Of a DNA stretch of 64,000 nucleotides, positions 32,955 through 40,811 are shown one piece after another (the stretch's first letter is position 1; each line of letters begins with the position of its first letter). The translations under genes were made by a program, and so were the position numbers. Source of the stretch: Piscibacillus salipiscarius JCM 13188 (GTDB lineage Bacteria > Bacillota > Bacilli > Bacillales > Alkalibacillaceae); NCBI RefSeq assembly GCF_001311865.1, contig NZ_BBCD01000010.1, forward strand, positions 39,316 to 103,315, written 5' to 3'. Below the pieces are notes generated by a model. It saw only the letters and a list, made by a program, of their open reading frames with translations, made no database searches and had not been told where the DNA came from.

Positions 32955-33185
32955 ATGGGTCTTGTTGTAGTCGAAATCTGTGACGGAAATCTAATCGCTC
33001 AAGTTAACTTAGAGGAAATACTGGAGGAAGAATATCCAGAAGTGGCAGTGATAGAAAATAGCTGCCTTTCCTTCTGCGGACTTTGCGCTGTTAGACCTTA
33101 CGCATTAGTCAACGGCAAAAGAATCTTTGGGAAAGACACTGAAGATGCCATAACTAAAATTAAAAAGCCATTGAAGACGAATTAG
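32955..33185 (+). CDS. DUF1450 (UPF0349/YuzB-like) protein
   Basis: 76 residues behind AAGGAGG. Two parts are typical of the family: the acidic helix and NSCLSFCGLCAVRPYALVNG, with three cysteines in a CxxxCxxC arrangement near residues 37-44. YuzB-type proteins look like small thioredoxin-fold proteins; their function is not known to me. Followed by a membrane-protein gene 35 bases downstream in the same direction. Confidence 0.85.
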   Translation: MGLVVVEICDGNLIAQVNLEEILEEEYPEVAVIENSCLSFCGLCAVRPYALVNGKRIFGKDTEDAITKIKKPLKTN

Positions 33186-33220
33186 CAGTCTTTTTCTAAT
33201 AGTGAGCGGAGGGGCGACGA

Positions 33221-33697
33221 GTGAAATTAGGTACGATTCTTAAAAACAGTTTATTACTACCTAAGAAAGATGCTTTGTTTAAATTAAATCGCATGAACAT
33301 GAGAGATACACTCGTGTTCATCAACCTATTATTTTTAATTTTATTCTTACCCGATGCAATAAGATTTGTTCAGAATGTTAAAGATACAAACGGTTCGATC
33401 CCAGATGTTGTGATTATTCAAGTGGTTTTCTTGTATCCAGCTTTAACGATCTTTTTAACCACATTAATTGTTACAGCTTTAGCTGGTATTTCTTATTTAA
33501 TTAGAAATAGTTTAAATAGAAAACTAGCTTATCATCAATTATGGAAAATGACATCTTATGCTTTAACTTGGCCAATCATCATTTTCTTGTTCATTAAAAT
33601 TTTTATGTTAAATTTGTTATTTATTTTAATATCCATTGTCATATTTCTTTATTTAATAACAAAAATGATTTTGATTTATCCTAAACGCCATAAGTAA
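33221..33697 (+). CDS. Multi-pass membrane protein, possibly DUF1189-related
   Basis: 158 residues from GTG 33221 (GGAGGGG upstream). Four hydrophobic segments, beginning after KLNRMNMRDTL: LVFINLLFLILFLP, YPALTIFLTTLIVTALAG, ALTWPIIIFLFIKIF and ILISIVIFLYLI. The basic start (KNSLLLPKKDALFKLNR) and layout recall DUF1189 proteins of Bacillaceae, which are usually longer. Function unknown. Confidence 0.6.
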   Translation: MKLGTILKNSLLLPKKDALFKLNRMNMRDTLVFINLLFLILFLPDAIRFVQNVKDTNGSIPDVVIIQVVFLYPALTIFLTTLIVTALAGISYLIRNSLNRKLAYHQLWKMTSYALTWPIIIFLFIKIFMLNLLFILISIVIFLYLITKMILIYPKRHK

Positions 33698-33733
33698 AAG
33701 GCCTGACCAGTACGAAACTGATCAGGCCTTTTT
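33697..33733 (+). terminator. Terminator of the DUF1450-membrane protein pair
   Basis: AAAGGCCTGACCAG / CTGATCAGGCCTTT with a short loop and TTTTT at the end, directly at the stop codon of the membrane-protein gene. It abuts the left end of the integrated island. Confidence 0.85.
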
Positions 33734-33779
33734 AACGTCCCAGGAGAGATTCGAACTCCCGACCTACGGCTTAGGAGGC
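33732..33779. repeat. Left attachment repeat (3' fragment of tRNA-Arg)
   Basis: 48 bases identical to 37396-37443, covering the tRNA-Arg(CCT) 3' end from the anticodon loop to the acceptor end. This copy has no 5' half, as expected for the displaced end left behind by tRNA-site integration. Confidence 0.9.
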
Positions 33780-33826
33780 TGACATTATACTCTTCCAAAA
33801 AGGATCCTACTACCATATCCTTCCTT

Positions 33827-35430
33827 TTAGTTGCTACTATCTCTCCAGTCTAAAGTAGTCAATAAATTATTCTCTGATAATTGAATAACTTTATTCTTTT
33901 TCAAAGTATCTTGAGTTTCTTTGTTATACATGTTTATTAGATCAATCGCTATAAACACTTGTTTAGACATTGAATTATAAAAATCAATGATTTGCTCTAC
34001 TGCTTCTTTTTCAATGTTTTTAAACAAGAAAGAATCATGAATGATAAATGGTAGTCTAGTTAGTAATAATACAGCTAAATCAAATATCAATAAGTTTGAG
34101 TATGCTTTACCAGTACCAGTATTATTAGATATTTTGTATTCATATGATGTGTATGTTAAATCTAATTTAGGAGCACTTCTTTTATCCTCATGAACTAAAT
34201 CATTTACCTCCTTAATCTTTGAATTAATTTCTTTCTCTATATCTTTTACTATCTTTTCTTTTATTTCATCAAGATCTTGTTCCTTAGCCTTTACATCTGA
34301 CTTAATAACAGACAACCTTAAATAGTATTCATTTTCTAATTGTAAATTCTTTATTTCTGAGGTATGTTCAATTAACTTATCAATAAATACATTAAGCTCC
34401 TCATCAGGGTTTAATAATTGCTCTTGTCTGGAATTTAATTCGCTAATTTCTTTATCTAATACCTTAATCTTTCCATTCAATTCTTTCCTCGCTGTTTTTA
34501 GTTCATTACTTAGTATAGAGCTGATACCATTGTGAAAGGATTCTATATCAGTTAATTTTTCTATATTGACATTAGGGAAGAAATCTTTAAGGTTTTCAAA
34601 CCCAGCATCAGCAGATTTCTTTATTTTTCTATTTGTCCTATTTAATCTAGACCTAAGATATTCTCGCTCCTCAAGCAACTTATTTTTTTCTTCCCTCACT
34701 TTAATTAACTCATCAGAGACTATTTCGCTAACATTTATAGAGGGACTGTAAGCCTTCTTACCAACCTTTTCAATCTCCTTAGTAAGTCTTTCAATTTCTT
34801 TTAAATTCTTTTCATATTTCTTTTTGTGATCTTAGGAATAAATTTAAAATTACCTGCTTTATTCAATACTTCTTTTTACTTTCTAATGTCTTTAATTCCT
34901 TATCTTCATTAGCAATCTCCTCATATTTGTAAAACAGCTTGATTAGGTTTGAAACTGTTTCACTAAACTTTTGATTCGGTACATTATGGAGAGGCTTTTT
35001 TACATCATGATTATTTTTGCCCCACACTCTTGAGAAAGTGCTAACAATAGATCTAAAAGTTAAATAATCTGATTCTAGCTTGTACAAACTCTTTAATTTT
35101 TTGTAAAATCCCCAACCTTCATCTGATCTAATTGCTCATAATTGCTGTTACTTTCATATACTATATCTGGCTCCTCAGTGCCCCTAATAAAGTAGTATTC
35201 AACCCCATCAAATTCAAACTTGAATAAGAAATCATGATGACCTAATTTTCTGCCATATCCTTGTTATGTGAAGTATATGTATTACCACCAAAAACAAAAT
35301 CTACAATCATTAGTAAAGTTGATTTACCAATTGAGTTTGAACCTTTATTGTCACCTAGCACTACATTTAGACCTTTTTGAAATTCAATTGCTTCCTCTTG
35401 AAATATTTTACTCTTAATTTTTGTTAACAT
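33827..35430 (-). CDS. DUF2326-type SMC/RecF-like ABC ATPase of an ABC-3C system (several frameshifts)
   Basis: About 534 residues. The N-terminus (MLTKIKSKIFQEEAIEFQKG) leads to Walker A GDNKGSNSIGKSTLLMIVDF (residues 26-45). The middle is a long coiled coil (REEKNKLLEEREYLRSRLNR, DVKAKEQDLDEIKEKIVKD). The C-terminal DUF2326 block has the signature-like GTGKAYSNLLIFDLAVLLL and Walker B PFIIHDSFLF, with Ser after the Asp as is usual in DUF2326. Breaks lie near 35250, 35115, 34870 and 34830. The start overlaps the end of the middle component by 17 bases. Such ATPases are the core of ABC-three-component systems. Confidence 0.85.
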
Positions 35431-35647
35431 ATGAAACTACTCCTTTATCAAAATCCACTTTGACAGCATCAAGCAGATATAATACATCAAGTGAATAAAT
35501 AAATTCATCTATTTCTTCAAATTGATCTCTTGTGCTGTAATACAAATCCTTAATAGTTATTTCACCATCTACTAAATACTCTAGAAGAATTGTTATCTTT
35601 CCAATCACTGACTCACTAAACCTAGTTACTTTACTTGGTAATAGCAT
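35414..35647 (-). CDS. ABC-3C middle component (MC6-like), 77 residues
   Basis: Intact. MLLPSKVTRFSESVIGKITI followed by EIDEFIYSLDVLYLLDAVKV is the pattern of the small winged-helix-like middle components that couple ABC-3C ATPases to their effectors. The ATG overlaps the stop of the HNH gene (TAATG) and its end overlaps the ATPase start, so the three proteins are translationally coupled. The subtype (MC6) is from memory of the family pattern. Confidence 0.75.
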   Translation of the reverse strand: MLLPSKVTRFSESVIGKITILLEYLVDGEITIKDLYYSTRDQFEEIDEFIYSLDVLYLLDAVKVDFDKGVVSYVNKN

Positions 35648-36400
35648 TAAAACACCTCACAATTCTGAATGAAAAAGGAAATTATTATTCCACACGCACC
35701 TAAAGAGCTATTGCCTGTTACTTTGGATAACCACTCAGTTAATTGAGTGTAAATTACTTCTTGCGAGGTTTCTGTTTTTGTTAATGTGCTATAAAAAAGA
35801 CTTACTTGTAAAGCTATTCTATGGAATGATTGCGGATAATTGCTATCTAACTGGCGAAATTGCTCTTGAATATATAAGTAGTAATCTCTTATTTCATTCC
35901 TTATCCTTCTTTTGTTATAGGAGTTAGAGATTTATCTGCTTTTTCATCTAACCTTAAAGCATTCATCTCCAATTGCTGAGAATATCCTTCACCAAAGCCC
36001 TCTACTAGCGTAGTAATTACTTCTTTAATTTCATTCTCAATATGGTGATCATGGTACTTTGTCCTTGTTTCATTCTTACTCAGAATATTTTTCTTAATGC
36101 TAAATAATTCTCTATATTCTTCTACTGTTCTAGGATTATCAAATTCTTTATGACAATCGCGACATAAAGCAATAATATTATTTAAATGATTTACATCCTC
36201 ATGTAATTTTTTCTCACCCTTTAACAGTTTCTTTTCCTCTTCTGTAGGGTTAAGGGGATATATATGAGCACCTTCCCATCTCTTATATTTCCTACCTTTT
36301 TTTCATAAATAAGAGGCTTAGCACAAATTGGACATAAACTGTCAACTTCAGAAAGTAAAATTGCATTCTCATGCTTGCCTAGGGGTTTTCTTTCAGCCAT
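35647..36400 (-). CDS. HNH-endonuclease protein, putative ABC-3C effector (two frameshifts)
   Basis: About 251 residues from ATG 36400 (MAERKPLGKHENAILL). A zinc ribbon/HNH core is readable after correcting a shift at the A run near 36305: C23-x2-C26, His46 in EGAHIYPL, Asn in HLNNIIALCRDCHKEFD, with C80-x2-C83 and H84. A second shift near 35925 leads into the C-terminal helical domain (IRNEIRDYYLYIQEQFRQLD, GNSSLGACGIIISF), where ABC-3C effectors carry their partner-binding CTD. Predicted role: DNA cleavage triggered through the ATPase and middle component. Confidence 0.75.
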
Positions 36401-36503
36401 AAAACTCACACCACCTTTAATACAAAAGTACAACTTAGTACAATATTCGACAAAACCATAAAAATCCTCTTTTACCAAATAATTAAATAAAAAGAAGCTA
36501 GAA

Positions 36504-36960
36504 TTACTGCTCTAGCTCCGCTGATTGTCCTTTATAGTGTATTTGCATATCAATCTCTGCCTTGTGATTTCCAACCCTCTTATACTCAATCTTGTCTATT
36601 ACAGATGACAACAATAGATTCATTTCTTTTGCTTCTAAGTTTAACTCACATTTTAAACAAGCTCTTAGCCTGATTAAGACAGCCTCTAGCTCTTTTACTA
36701 TTTCACCATTATCCTACTATTCAATTTTTCTAACTGTACCTCAGTATGCTCTCTTTGAGCTTTTAACTGCTTTTTTAATTCTGTGCATCTTCTTCAGTAA
36801 AAATTTCAGCGATATAATCTTGATGAACCTTTTTGATACTTGACTTGATACTCTTTAGATTGTTAGTTAATACATTTTTCTCATCTAGAGGATTACTCTT
36901 AATTTCCTTAAAAGTTTATTACTATCCTCTAGGTAAAGTAACACTATAAACCCTACAAAA
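36504..36960 (-). pseudogene. Coiled-coil fragment resembling a large serine recombinase C-terminus
   Basis: No intact frame. Joined pieces read KSNPLDEKNVLTNNLKSIKS, VHQDYIAEIFTEEDAQELKK, LKAQREHTEVQLEKLNSRI, then MNLLLSSVIDKIEYKRVGNH and a beta-like end before the stop at 36504. Alternating coiled coil followed by a short I-x-K-I-E-Y strand is how large serine recombinases end. The catalytic N-terminal and zinc parts are absent. Alternative: another coiled-coil protein. Confidence 0.4.
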
Positions 36961-36961
36961 G

Positions 36962-37322
36962 CTAGTAGAAGAAAAATTCTCTCAAGTTATCAATAACTTC
37001 CTCAACATCTATATCCAAGTATTGAGTAGTAACTGCTAGGCTTGAATGCTCAAGAGCTTTTGATATTAAAGCAAGATTTACCCCCCTTGCCCAACAAGCT
37101 ATTTGCATAACCTCTTCTAAGAGCATGAGGGTTAATATTCTAGAGATTATAGCTCTTTGCATATTTGCTTAATTGTTTTGAAATTGCATTGTTAGTTGAT
37201 TTTGTTTTTAATGATGTCCCTTTACAGCTAATAAATAAATTAGAAATCTTTTCACCATATTGAGATCTTAATGGAGGTACTAAAACTATGCAGGAATATT
37301 GTAGGGAAAAAAGATGCCACAC
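36962..37322 (-). pseudogene. Truncated tyrosine recombinase (phage-type integrase) C-terminal part
   Basis: Readable blocks are VPPLRSQYGEKISNLFISCK, KTKSTNNAISKQLSKYAKSY, then NINPHALRRGYANSLLGKG and NLALISKALEHSSLAVTTQY. These hold the H-x-x-R, the second His (in ALEHSS) and the catalytic Tyr (TTQYLDI). The N-terminal core-binding domain and first catalytic Arg are missing, and an in-frame stop and a shift lie near 37140 and 37085. Located next to the attachment site, as integrases are. Probably non-functional, though the two internal defects may be read errors. Confidence 0.75.
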
Positions 37323-37395
37323 AGAGTTATAATCTGCGTTAGCATCCTTTATCTGTGCAAAACCCTAGTTAAAAAGGTTTAGCACAGATAGTTTG

Positions 37396-37443
37396 TTAAC
37401 GTCCCAGGAGAGATTCGAACTCCCGACCTACGGCTTAGGAGGC
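37396..37443. repeat. Right attachment repeat within tRNA-Arg(CCT)
   Basis: 48-bp direct repeat of 33732-33779. The element supplies the 3' half of the tRNA at this end, so the tRNA stays intact. Confidence 0.9.
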
Positions 37444-37473
37444 CGTTGCTCTATCCTGCTGAGCTACTGGGAC
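37400..37473 (-). tRNA. tRNA-Arg (anticodon CCT)
   Basis: Complete cloverleaf: acceptor GTCCCAG / CTGGGAC, D stem GCTC/GAGC, anticodon stem ACGGC/GCCGT with loop CTCCTAA (anticodon CCT, codon AGG), T arm GGGAG-TTCGAAT-CTCTC. Discriminator G, no encoded CCA. Serves as integration site of the island. Confidence 0.95.
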
Positions 37474-37522
37474 AGACACTTATTTATTAAACCAATCATT
37501 AAGAGATTTTTCAAGCCCTTTT

Positions 37523-38386
37523 TTATCCAGCATACTTATCTAAAACACGGTCCACTGCGGAACCATACATCTCACCAAAAATATTTAAATGAACAAGCAA
37601 ATAATATAATTGATATAACTCCTTAATATCATCATAGTAAGAGCTTAATGGATAAATTTCTTGATAGGCTTGATAAAACTTCTTTGAAAATCCACCAAAT
37701 AGCTCTGTAAACGCTATATCAAAATGCCTGTCACCATATAAAAATGAAGGATCAATTAAATAAGGTTTACCATTAGATCCTGTTAACCAGTTCCCACCCC
37801 ATAGATCACCATGTAAATAAGTGGGTTTAATTTCTTTTGGAATAAACTGATTTAAATCAGTAATAATTCTTTCTAACTTCTCTCTTCGCCTGCCAGTTAA
37901 GCTACCAAGATCAACCCCAATTTCAAGCTGAGTTTTTAACCGACATTCTTTATAATAGTCCACCCATTCATTATAGAGTGTGTTTGGTTGTTTAAGTGTA
38001 CCTATATAAGTGTCATGATGAACACCATGCCTAGCTGCGTTAGTTTGATGCAATTTCGCCAAACCTTGACCCAATTCATATTCAGTGTTTGAATTTTTTT
38101 CACCTTCTACCCATTCCATAACTAAATAAGCTCTCCCTGGTTGATCTGAATGTGCGTAAACTTTAGGAACTTGAATAGTCTGGGTTGATCTAATTAATTC
38201 TAATCCTTCTTTTTCATAAGCAAAGAAATTTTCTGGTGCATTCGGGTGATGCTTGATGAAATAAGTTTGACGTGCTGTTCTTACAAAAAAGCTTTCATTG
38301 ATTGAACCACCACTAACAGGTTGTTGACTCACGATATCACTTTTGTCTTGTGCATGATGTAATGCCATTTGAATAATGTCTCTCAT
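37523..38386 (-). CDS. Fructosamine kinase family protein
   Basis: Intact, 287 residues. Aminoglycoside-phosphotransferase-like fold: GSINESFFVR and TYFIKHH in the N-lobe, hinge YLVMEWVEGE, the Brenner-type catalytic segment LHGDLWGGNW (D194) and the metal-binding YLIDPSFLYGDRHFD (D212). FN3K-type proteins phosphorylate fructosamines or ribulosamines on glycated proteins. The gene is upstream of the tRNA used for integration. Confidence 0.92.
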   Translation of the reverse strand: MRDIIQMALHHAQDKSDIVSQQPVSGGSINESFFVRTARQTYFIKHHPNAPENFFAYEKEGLELIRSTQTIQVPKVYAHSDQPGRAYLVMEWVEGEKNSNTEYELGQGLAKLHQTNAARHGVHHDTYIGTLKQPNTLYNEWVDYYKECRLKTQLEIGVDLGSLTGRRREKLERIITDLNQFIPKEIKPTYLHGDLWGGNWLTGSNGKPYLIDPSFLYGDRHFDIAFTELFGGFSKKFYQAYQEIYPLSSYYDDIKELYQLYYLLVHLNIFGEMYGSAVDRVLDKYAG

Positions 38387-38479
38387 TACAATTCACCCTA
38401 TTTAACTAGATTATGGTTTATATTCTAACAAAAGGGTATGTTGTTGGTAACAAAGTCGTAAGTAAAAGGGGTGGAATGG

Positions 38480-38626
38480 ATGCATTTTTTAAATAATGAC
38501 CAATTAATCAGTGCATATATCAAATCCATAAACCTTGAATTAGAACTAGATTTCATCGAACTATTAGAGCAAGAATTATATATGAGGAAAATTAACCCTG
38601 ATACAGTCAGGCTTATGATTGGTTAA
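38480..38626 (+). CDS. sda: Sda-like sporulation inhibitor, 48 residues
   Basis: ATG 38480 follows AAAAGGGGTGG. The protein MHFLNNDQLISAYIKSINLE continues as LELDFIELLEQELYMRKI, closely matching the helical hairpin of Sda ([20 protein letters not shown]...DFIELIENEI in B. subtilis). Sda binds KinA/KinB and blocks autophosphorylation when replication is impaired. The extra C-terminal NPDTVRLMIG is longer than usual. No DnaA box (TTATCCACA) is visible in the short upstream space shared with the fructosamine kinase gene. A terminator follows. Confidence 0.75.
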   Translation: MHFLNNDQLISAYIKSINLELELDFIELLEQELYMRKINPDTVRLMIG

Positions 38627-38640
38627 ATATAGTACTGCTG

Positions 38641-38669
38641 ACTCTCGCTTTTTATAGTGAGAGTTTTTT
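38641..38669 (+). terminator. Terminator of the sda-like gene
   Basis: ACTCTC / GAGAGT stem with a 12-base AT-rich loop and TTTTTTG tail, 14 bases after the stop. Confidence 0.75.
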
Positions 38670-38771
38670 GTTTATGATCCTTTGCTCAATTTTACGAATG
38701 ATTTTTGTTAATTGATAAAGATATAATTAAGAATTAGACAAATAGTTTCGGAATATGGAGGGCTTACAAAC

Positions 38772-38894
38772 ATGCGAGATACTTTCTTTATCGTGCTCTT
38801 AGTCTTTGCGATCTTGAATTTAATTGCAACAGTCGTCACAAGTATGGTTATATCTTCAATCACACAGCAACCAAAACCTGAGCAATCAAAATAA
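38772..38894 (+). CDS. Small single-helix membrane protein, 40 residues
   Basis: MRDTFFIVLLVFAILNLIAT then VVTSMVISSI and a polar tail QQPKPEQSK. GGAGGG lies nine bases upstream of ATG 38772 and a terminator follows 17 bases after the stop, so the unit is self-contained. I do not recognise the family; its small size and unclear promoter leave some doubt. Confidence 0.6.
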   Translation: MRDTFFIVLLVFAILNLIATVVTSMVISSITQQPKPEQSK

Positions 38895-38911
38895 TTAGGA
38901 ACATAAAAAAA

Positions 38912-38943
38912 GCTCAATCTCTTAATGGCTAAAGAGATTGAGC
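38912..38943. terminator. Terminator between the 40-residue gene and tRNA-Arg(TCT)
   Basis: A perfect 12-bp stem GCTCAATCTCTT / AAGAGATTGAGC with flanking A7 and T5 tracts; can act for both the plus-strand small gene and the minus-strand tRNA pair. Confidence 0.85.
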
Positions 38944-38958
38944 ACATTTTTAAAATGG

Positions 38959-39032
38959 CGTCCCAGGCAGGATTCGAACCTGCGACCCACAGCTTAGAAG
39001 GCTGTTGCTCTATCCTGCTGAGCTACTGGGAC
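38959..39032 (-). tRNA. tRNA-Arg (anticodon TCT)
   Basis: Cloverleaf with acceptor GTCCCAG / CTGGGAC, anticodon stem ACAGC/GCTGT, loop CTTCTAA (anticodon TCT, codon AGA) and T arm GCAGG-TTCGAAT-CCTGC. Discriminator G; no encoded CCA. Confidence 0.95.
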
Positions 39033-39052
39033 TTATGTATTAAAACAAAAAA

Positions 39053-39126
39053 TGGAGCGGGTGATGGGAATCGAACCCACGACATCAGCTTGGAAGGCTG
39101 AGGTTTTACCACTAAACTACACCCGC
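39053..39126 (-). tRNA. tRNA-Gly (anticodon TCC)
   Basis: Acceptor GCGGGTG / CACCCGC, anticodon loop CTTCCAA (anticodon TCC, codon GGA), T arm GTGGG-TTCGATT-CCCAT, discriminator T and encoded CCA. Upstream of tRNA-Arg(TCT), same transcript. Confidence 0.95.
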
Positions 39127-39164
39127 ATAATATGTAGTAAATAATAATTATGTAACTGACGCAT
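39116..39164. repeat. Direct repeat copy 1 (tRNA-Gly 5' end plus upstream spacer)
   Basis: 49 bases identical to 39265-39313: the first 11 bases of tRNA-Gly (GCGGGTGTAGT) and 38 bases of upstream spacer; similarity continues imperfectly for about 20 more bases. Confidence 0.85.
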
Positions 39165-39264
39165 CTAATCTACTAACACTATGCCCCTGCATCTACCAGT
39201 TTATTCGAAGATGTTTTTATGCTTCGGGGCAACTCGTAGCAAACTCATAGTAGTTTTGCTCGTC

Positions 39265-39313
39265 ACTACACCCGCATAATATGTAGTAAATAATAATTAT
39301 GTAACTGACGCAT
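39265..39313. repeat. Direct repeat copy 2 (orphan tRNA-Gly 5' fragment)
   Basis: Same 49 bases as 39116-39164, but the tRNA stops after 11 bases and continues into unrelated sequence (39184-39264), which includes a small CGAAG/CTTCG hairpin. Looks like the remnant of a tandem tRNA-Gly. No gene is seen in 39127-39461 apart from this repeat, a promoter and the rdgB terminator. Confidence 0.8.
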
Positions 39314-39381
39314 TCAGTCTACTGATCACTATGTCCATTATTTAAATGTATCTTTATACATTTCTGTTGCGGACAAGAATT

Positions 39382-39411
39382 ATTATATAAAAATTTCCTC
39401 GCACATGTCAA
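39382..39411 (-). promoter_or_regulatory. SigA-type promoter of tRNA-Gly/tRNA-Arg
   Basis: TTGACA (39411-39406) and TATAAT (39387-39382), both perfect, 18 bases apart, upstream of the truncated tRNA-Gly copy. Confidence 0.8.
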
Positions 39412-39432
39412 CCTATATTAAGAATTAATTTA

Positions 39433-39459
39433 AGAAACTGGGTTATCTCCCCAGCTTCT
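39433..39459 (-). terminator. Terminator of rdgB
   Basis: AGAAGCTGGG / CCCAGTTTCT stem, 7-base loop, then TAAATTAATT on the minus strand. Immediately after the rdgB stop. Confidence 0.75.
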
Positions 39460-39461
39460 AA

Positions 39462-40051
39462 TTATAATAAATCTTTTATTTGTTTCAGCATTTGGTCTAA
39501 GGCATATTTTCGATGACTAATCTGATTCTTTACCTCAGGTCCTAGTTCAGCCATAGTATGATTATAACCATCTGGAATAAATATAGGATCATATCCAAAA
39601 CCTTCTGTACCTTCTGGCGCTTCCGCGATCCTTCCTTCACAACGACCTTCAGATATAATCGTCTCTTCTCCAGGTCTCGAATAAGCGATGACAGATACAA
39701 AAGCAGCGTCACGATTGTTATTACCGTCTAAATTACTAAGTAATTTCATCATGTTATTGTCATCATTTTATCTAAACCTGCATAACGTGCAGAGTAAACA
39801 CCTGGCTCTCCATTTAAGGCTGTAACTGTTAAGCCAGAATCATCCGCCATAACCGGCACATCATAAGTTTTAGAATACGTATCAGCTTTTAGCCTAGCAT
39901 TCTCTTCGAAGGTAGTTCCTGTTTCTTCAACATCCCCTACATTTTCAAATGCATCTATCAAACTCACCATCTGAATATCTAATGAATTAAACATTTCTTG
40001 AAATTCTTTTATTTTCCCTGGATTTGTTGTTGCCACATAAACCTGCTTCAT
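39462..40051 (-). CDS. rdgB: dITP/XTP pyrophosphatase, RdgB/HAM1 family (one frameshift)
   Basis: Removes non-canonical purine nucleoside triphosphates. Signature [16 protein letters not shown] near the N-terminus, [22 protein letters not shown], and [10 protein letters not shown] with [10 protein letters not shown]. The frame breaks near 39757 (KMM). Restored length about 196 residues (198 in B. subtilis YsnA). Follows rph by 13 bases. Unlike B. subtilis no ysnB-type phosphoesterase follows; tRNAs do. Confidence 0.94.
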
Positions 40052-40064
40052 AGCTTACTCTCCT

Positions 40065-40811
40065 TTACTTTCCTTCACCTATTCGTTCTGCAACATCACC
40101 AAGTGCATCCTTTTGTATGGAGAACAATTCATTAATTCCCTTTTGAGCTAATGAAATTAATTCGTTTAATTGGTTAGGAGAGAATGTAGCTTCTTCACCT
40201 GTTCCTTGTAGTTCAACAAATTCATTTTGATCAGTCATGACAACATTCATATCAACTGATGCTGTTGAGTCTTCTTCGTAACATAAATCAAGGATTGAAC
40301 TTCCCTCTTCAGTAACACCAACTGAAGTTGCGGCTAAGAAATGTTTAATCGGCATTTTTGAAATCTTCTCTTCTTTTAATAGCTTGCCACATGCTAAAGC
40401 AACAGCTACAAACGCCCCCGTAATAGAGGCGGTTCTAGTTCCTCCATCTGCTTGGATAACATCACAATCTACCCAAATCGTACGTTCACCAATTAAATCA
40501 AGGTCAATGACCGCTCTTAAAGCTCTACCAATTAAACGTTGAATTTCCATAGTTCGGCCTGATACCTTGCCTTTTGAAGACTCTCGAATATTTCTTTGCT
40601 CAGTAGCTCGAGGTAACATCGCATATTCAGCAGTGATCCAGCCTTTACCTTGACCACGCATAAATGGCGGCACACGATCTTCAACACTTGCGTTACAAAT
40701 GACTTTTGTTTCTCCTACCGTGATTAATACAGATCCTTCTGGATGTTTTGTAAAATTAGTAATCATGTTAACTTCTCTTAATTGTTCGGCAGTTCGGCCG
40801 TCAGTACGCAT
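40065..40811 (-). CDS. rph: Ribonuclease PH
   Basis: Intact, 248 residues. Phosphorolytic 3'-5' exonuclease for tRNA 3' ends. [60 protein letters not shown] and [19 protein letters not shown] are family signatures. Operon with rdgB. Confidence 0.97.
   Translation of the reverse strand: MRTDGRTAEQLREVNMITNFTKHPEGSVLITVGETKVICNASVEDRVPPFMRGQGKGWITAEYAMLPRATEQRNIRESSKGKVSGRTMEIQRLIGRALRAVIDLDLIGERTIWVDCDVIQADGGTRTASITGAFVAVALACGKLLKEEKISKMPIKHFLAATSVGVTEEGSSILDLCYEEDSTASVDMNVVMTDQNEFVELQGTGEEATFSPNQLNELISLAQKGINELFSIQKDALGDVAERIGEGK

Larger units (their letters stand above)
33732..37443. mobile_element. tRNA-Arg-integrated island with ABC-3C-type defence operon
   Basis: A 3.7-kb segment bounded by 48-bp direct repeats of the tRNA-Arg(CCT) 3' half. 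It contains, in minus-strand order, a truncated tyrosine integrase, a fragment resembling a serine recombinase C-terminus, and three overlapping genes for an HNH protein, a small middle component and a DUF2326 ATPase. No replication or transfer genes are present, so the element is probably a decayed, immobile remnant that keeps its cargo. It interrupts a region that is otherwise housekeeping. Confidence 0.85.

Noticed and set aside
33732..33779. A second tRNA-Arg gene at the left island end
   Set aside because: Only the 3' 48 bases are present; it is the attachment-site remnant.
36592..36843. 83-codon plus-strand frame inside the island
   Set aside because: Antisense to the recombinase-like coiled-coil fragment; no start signals.
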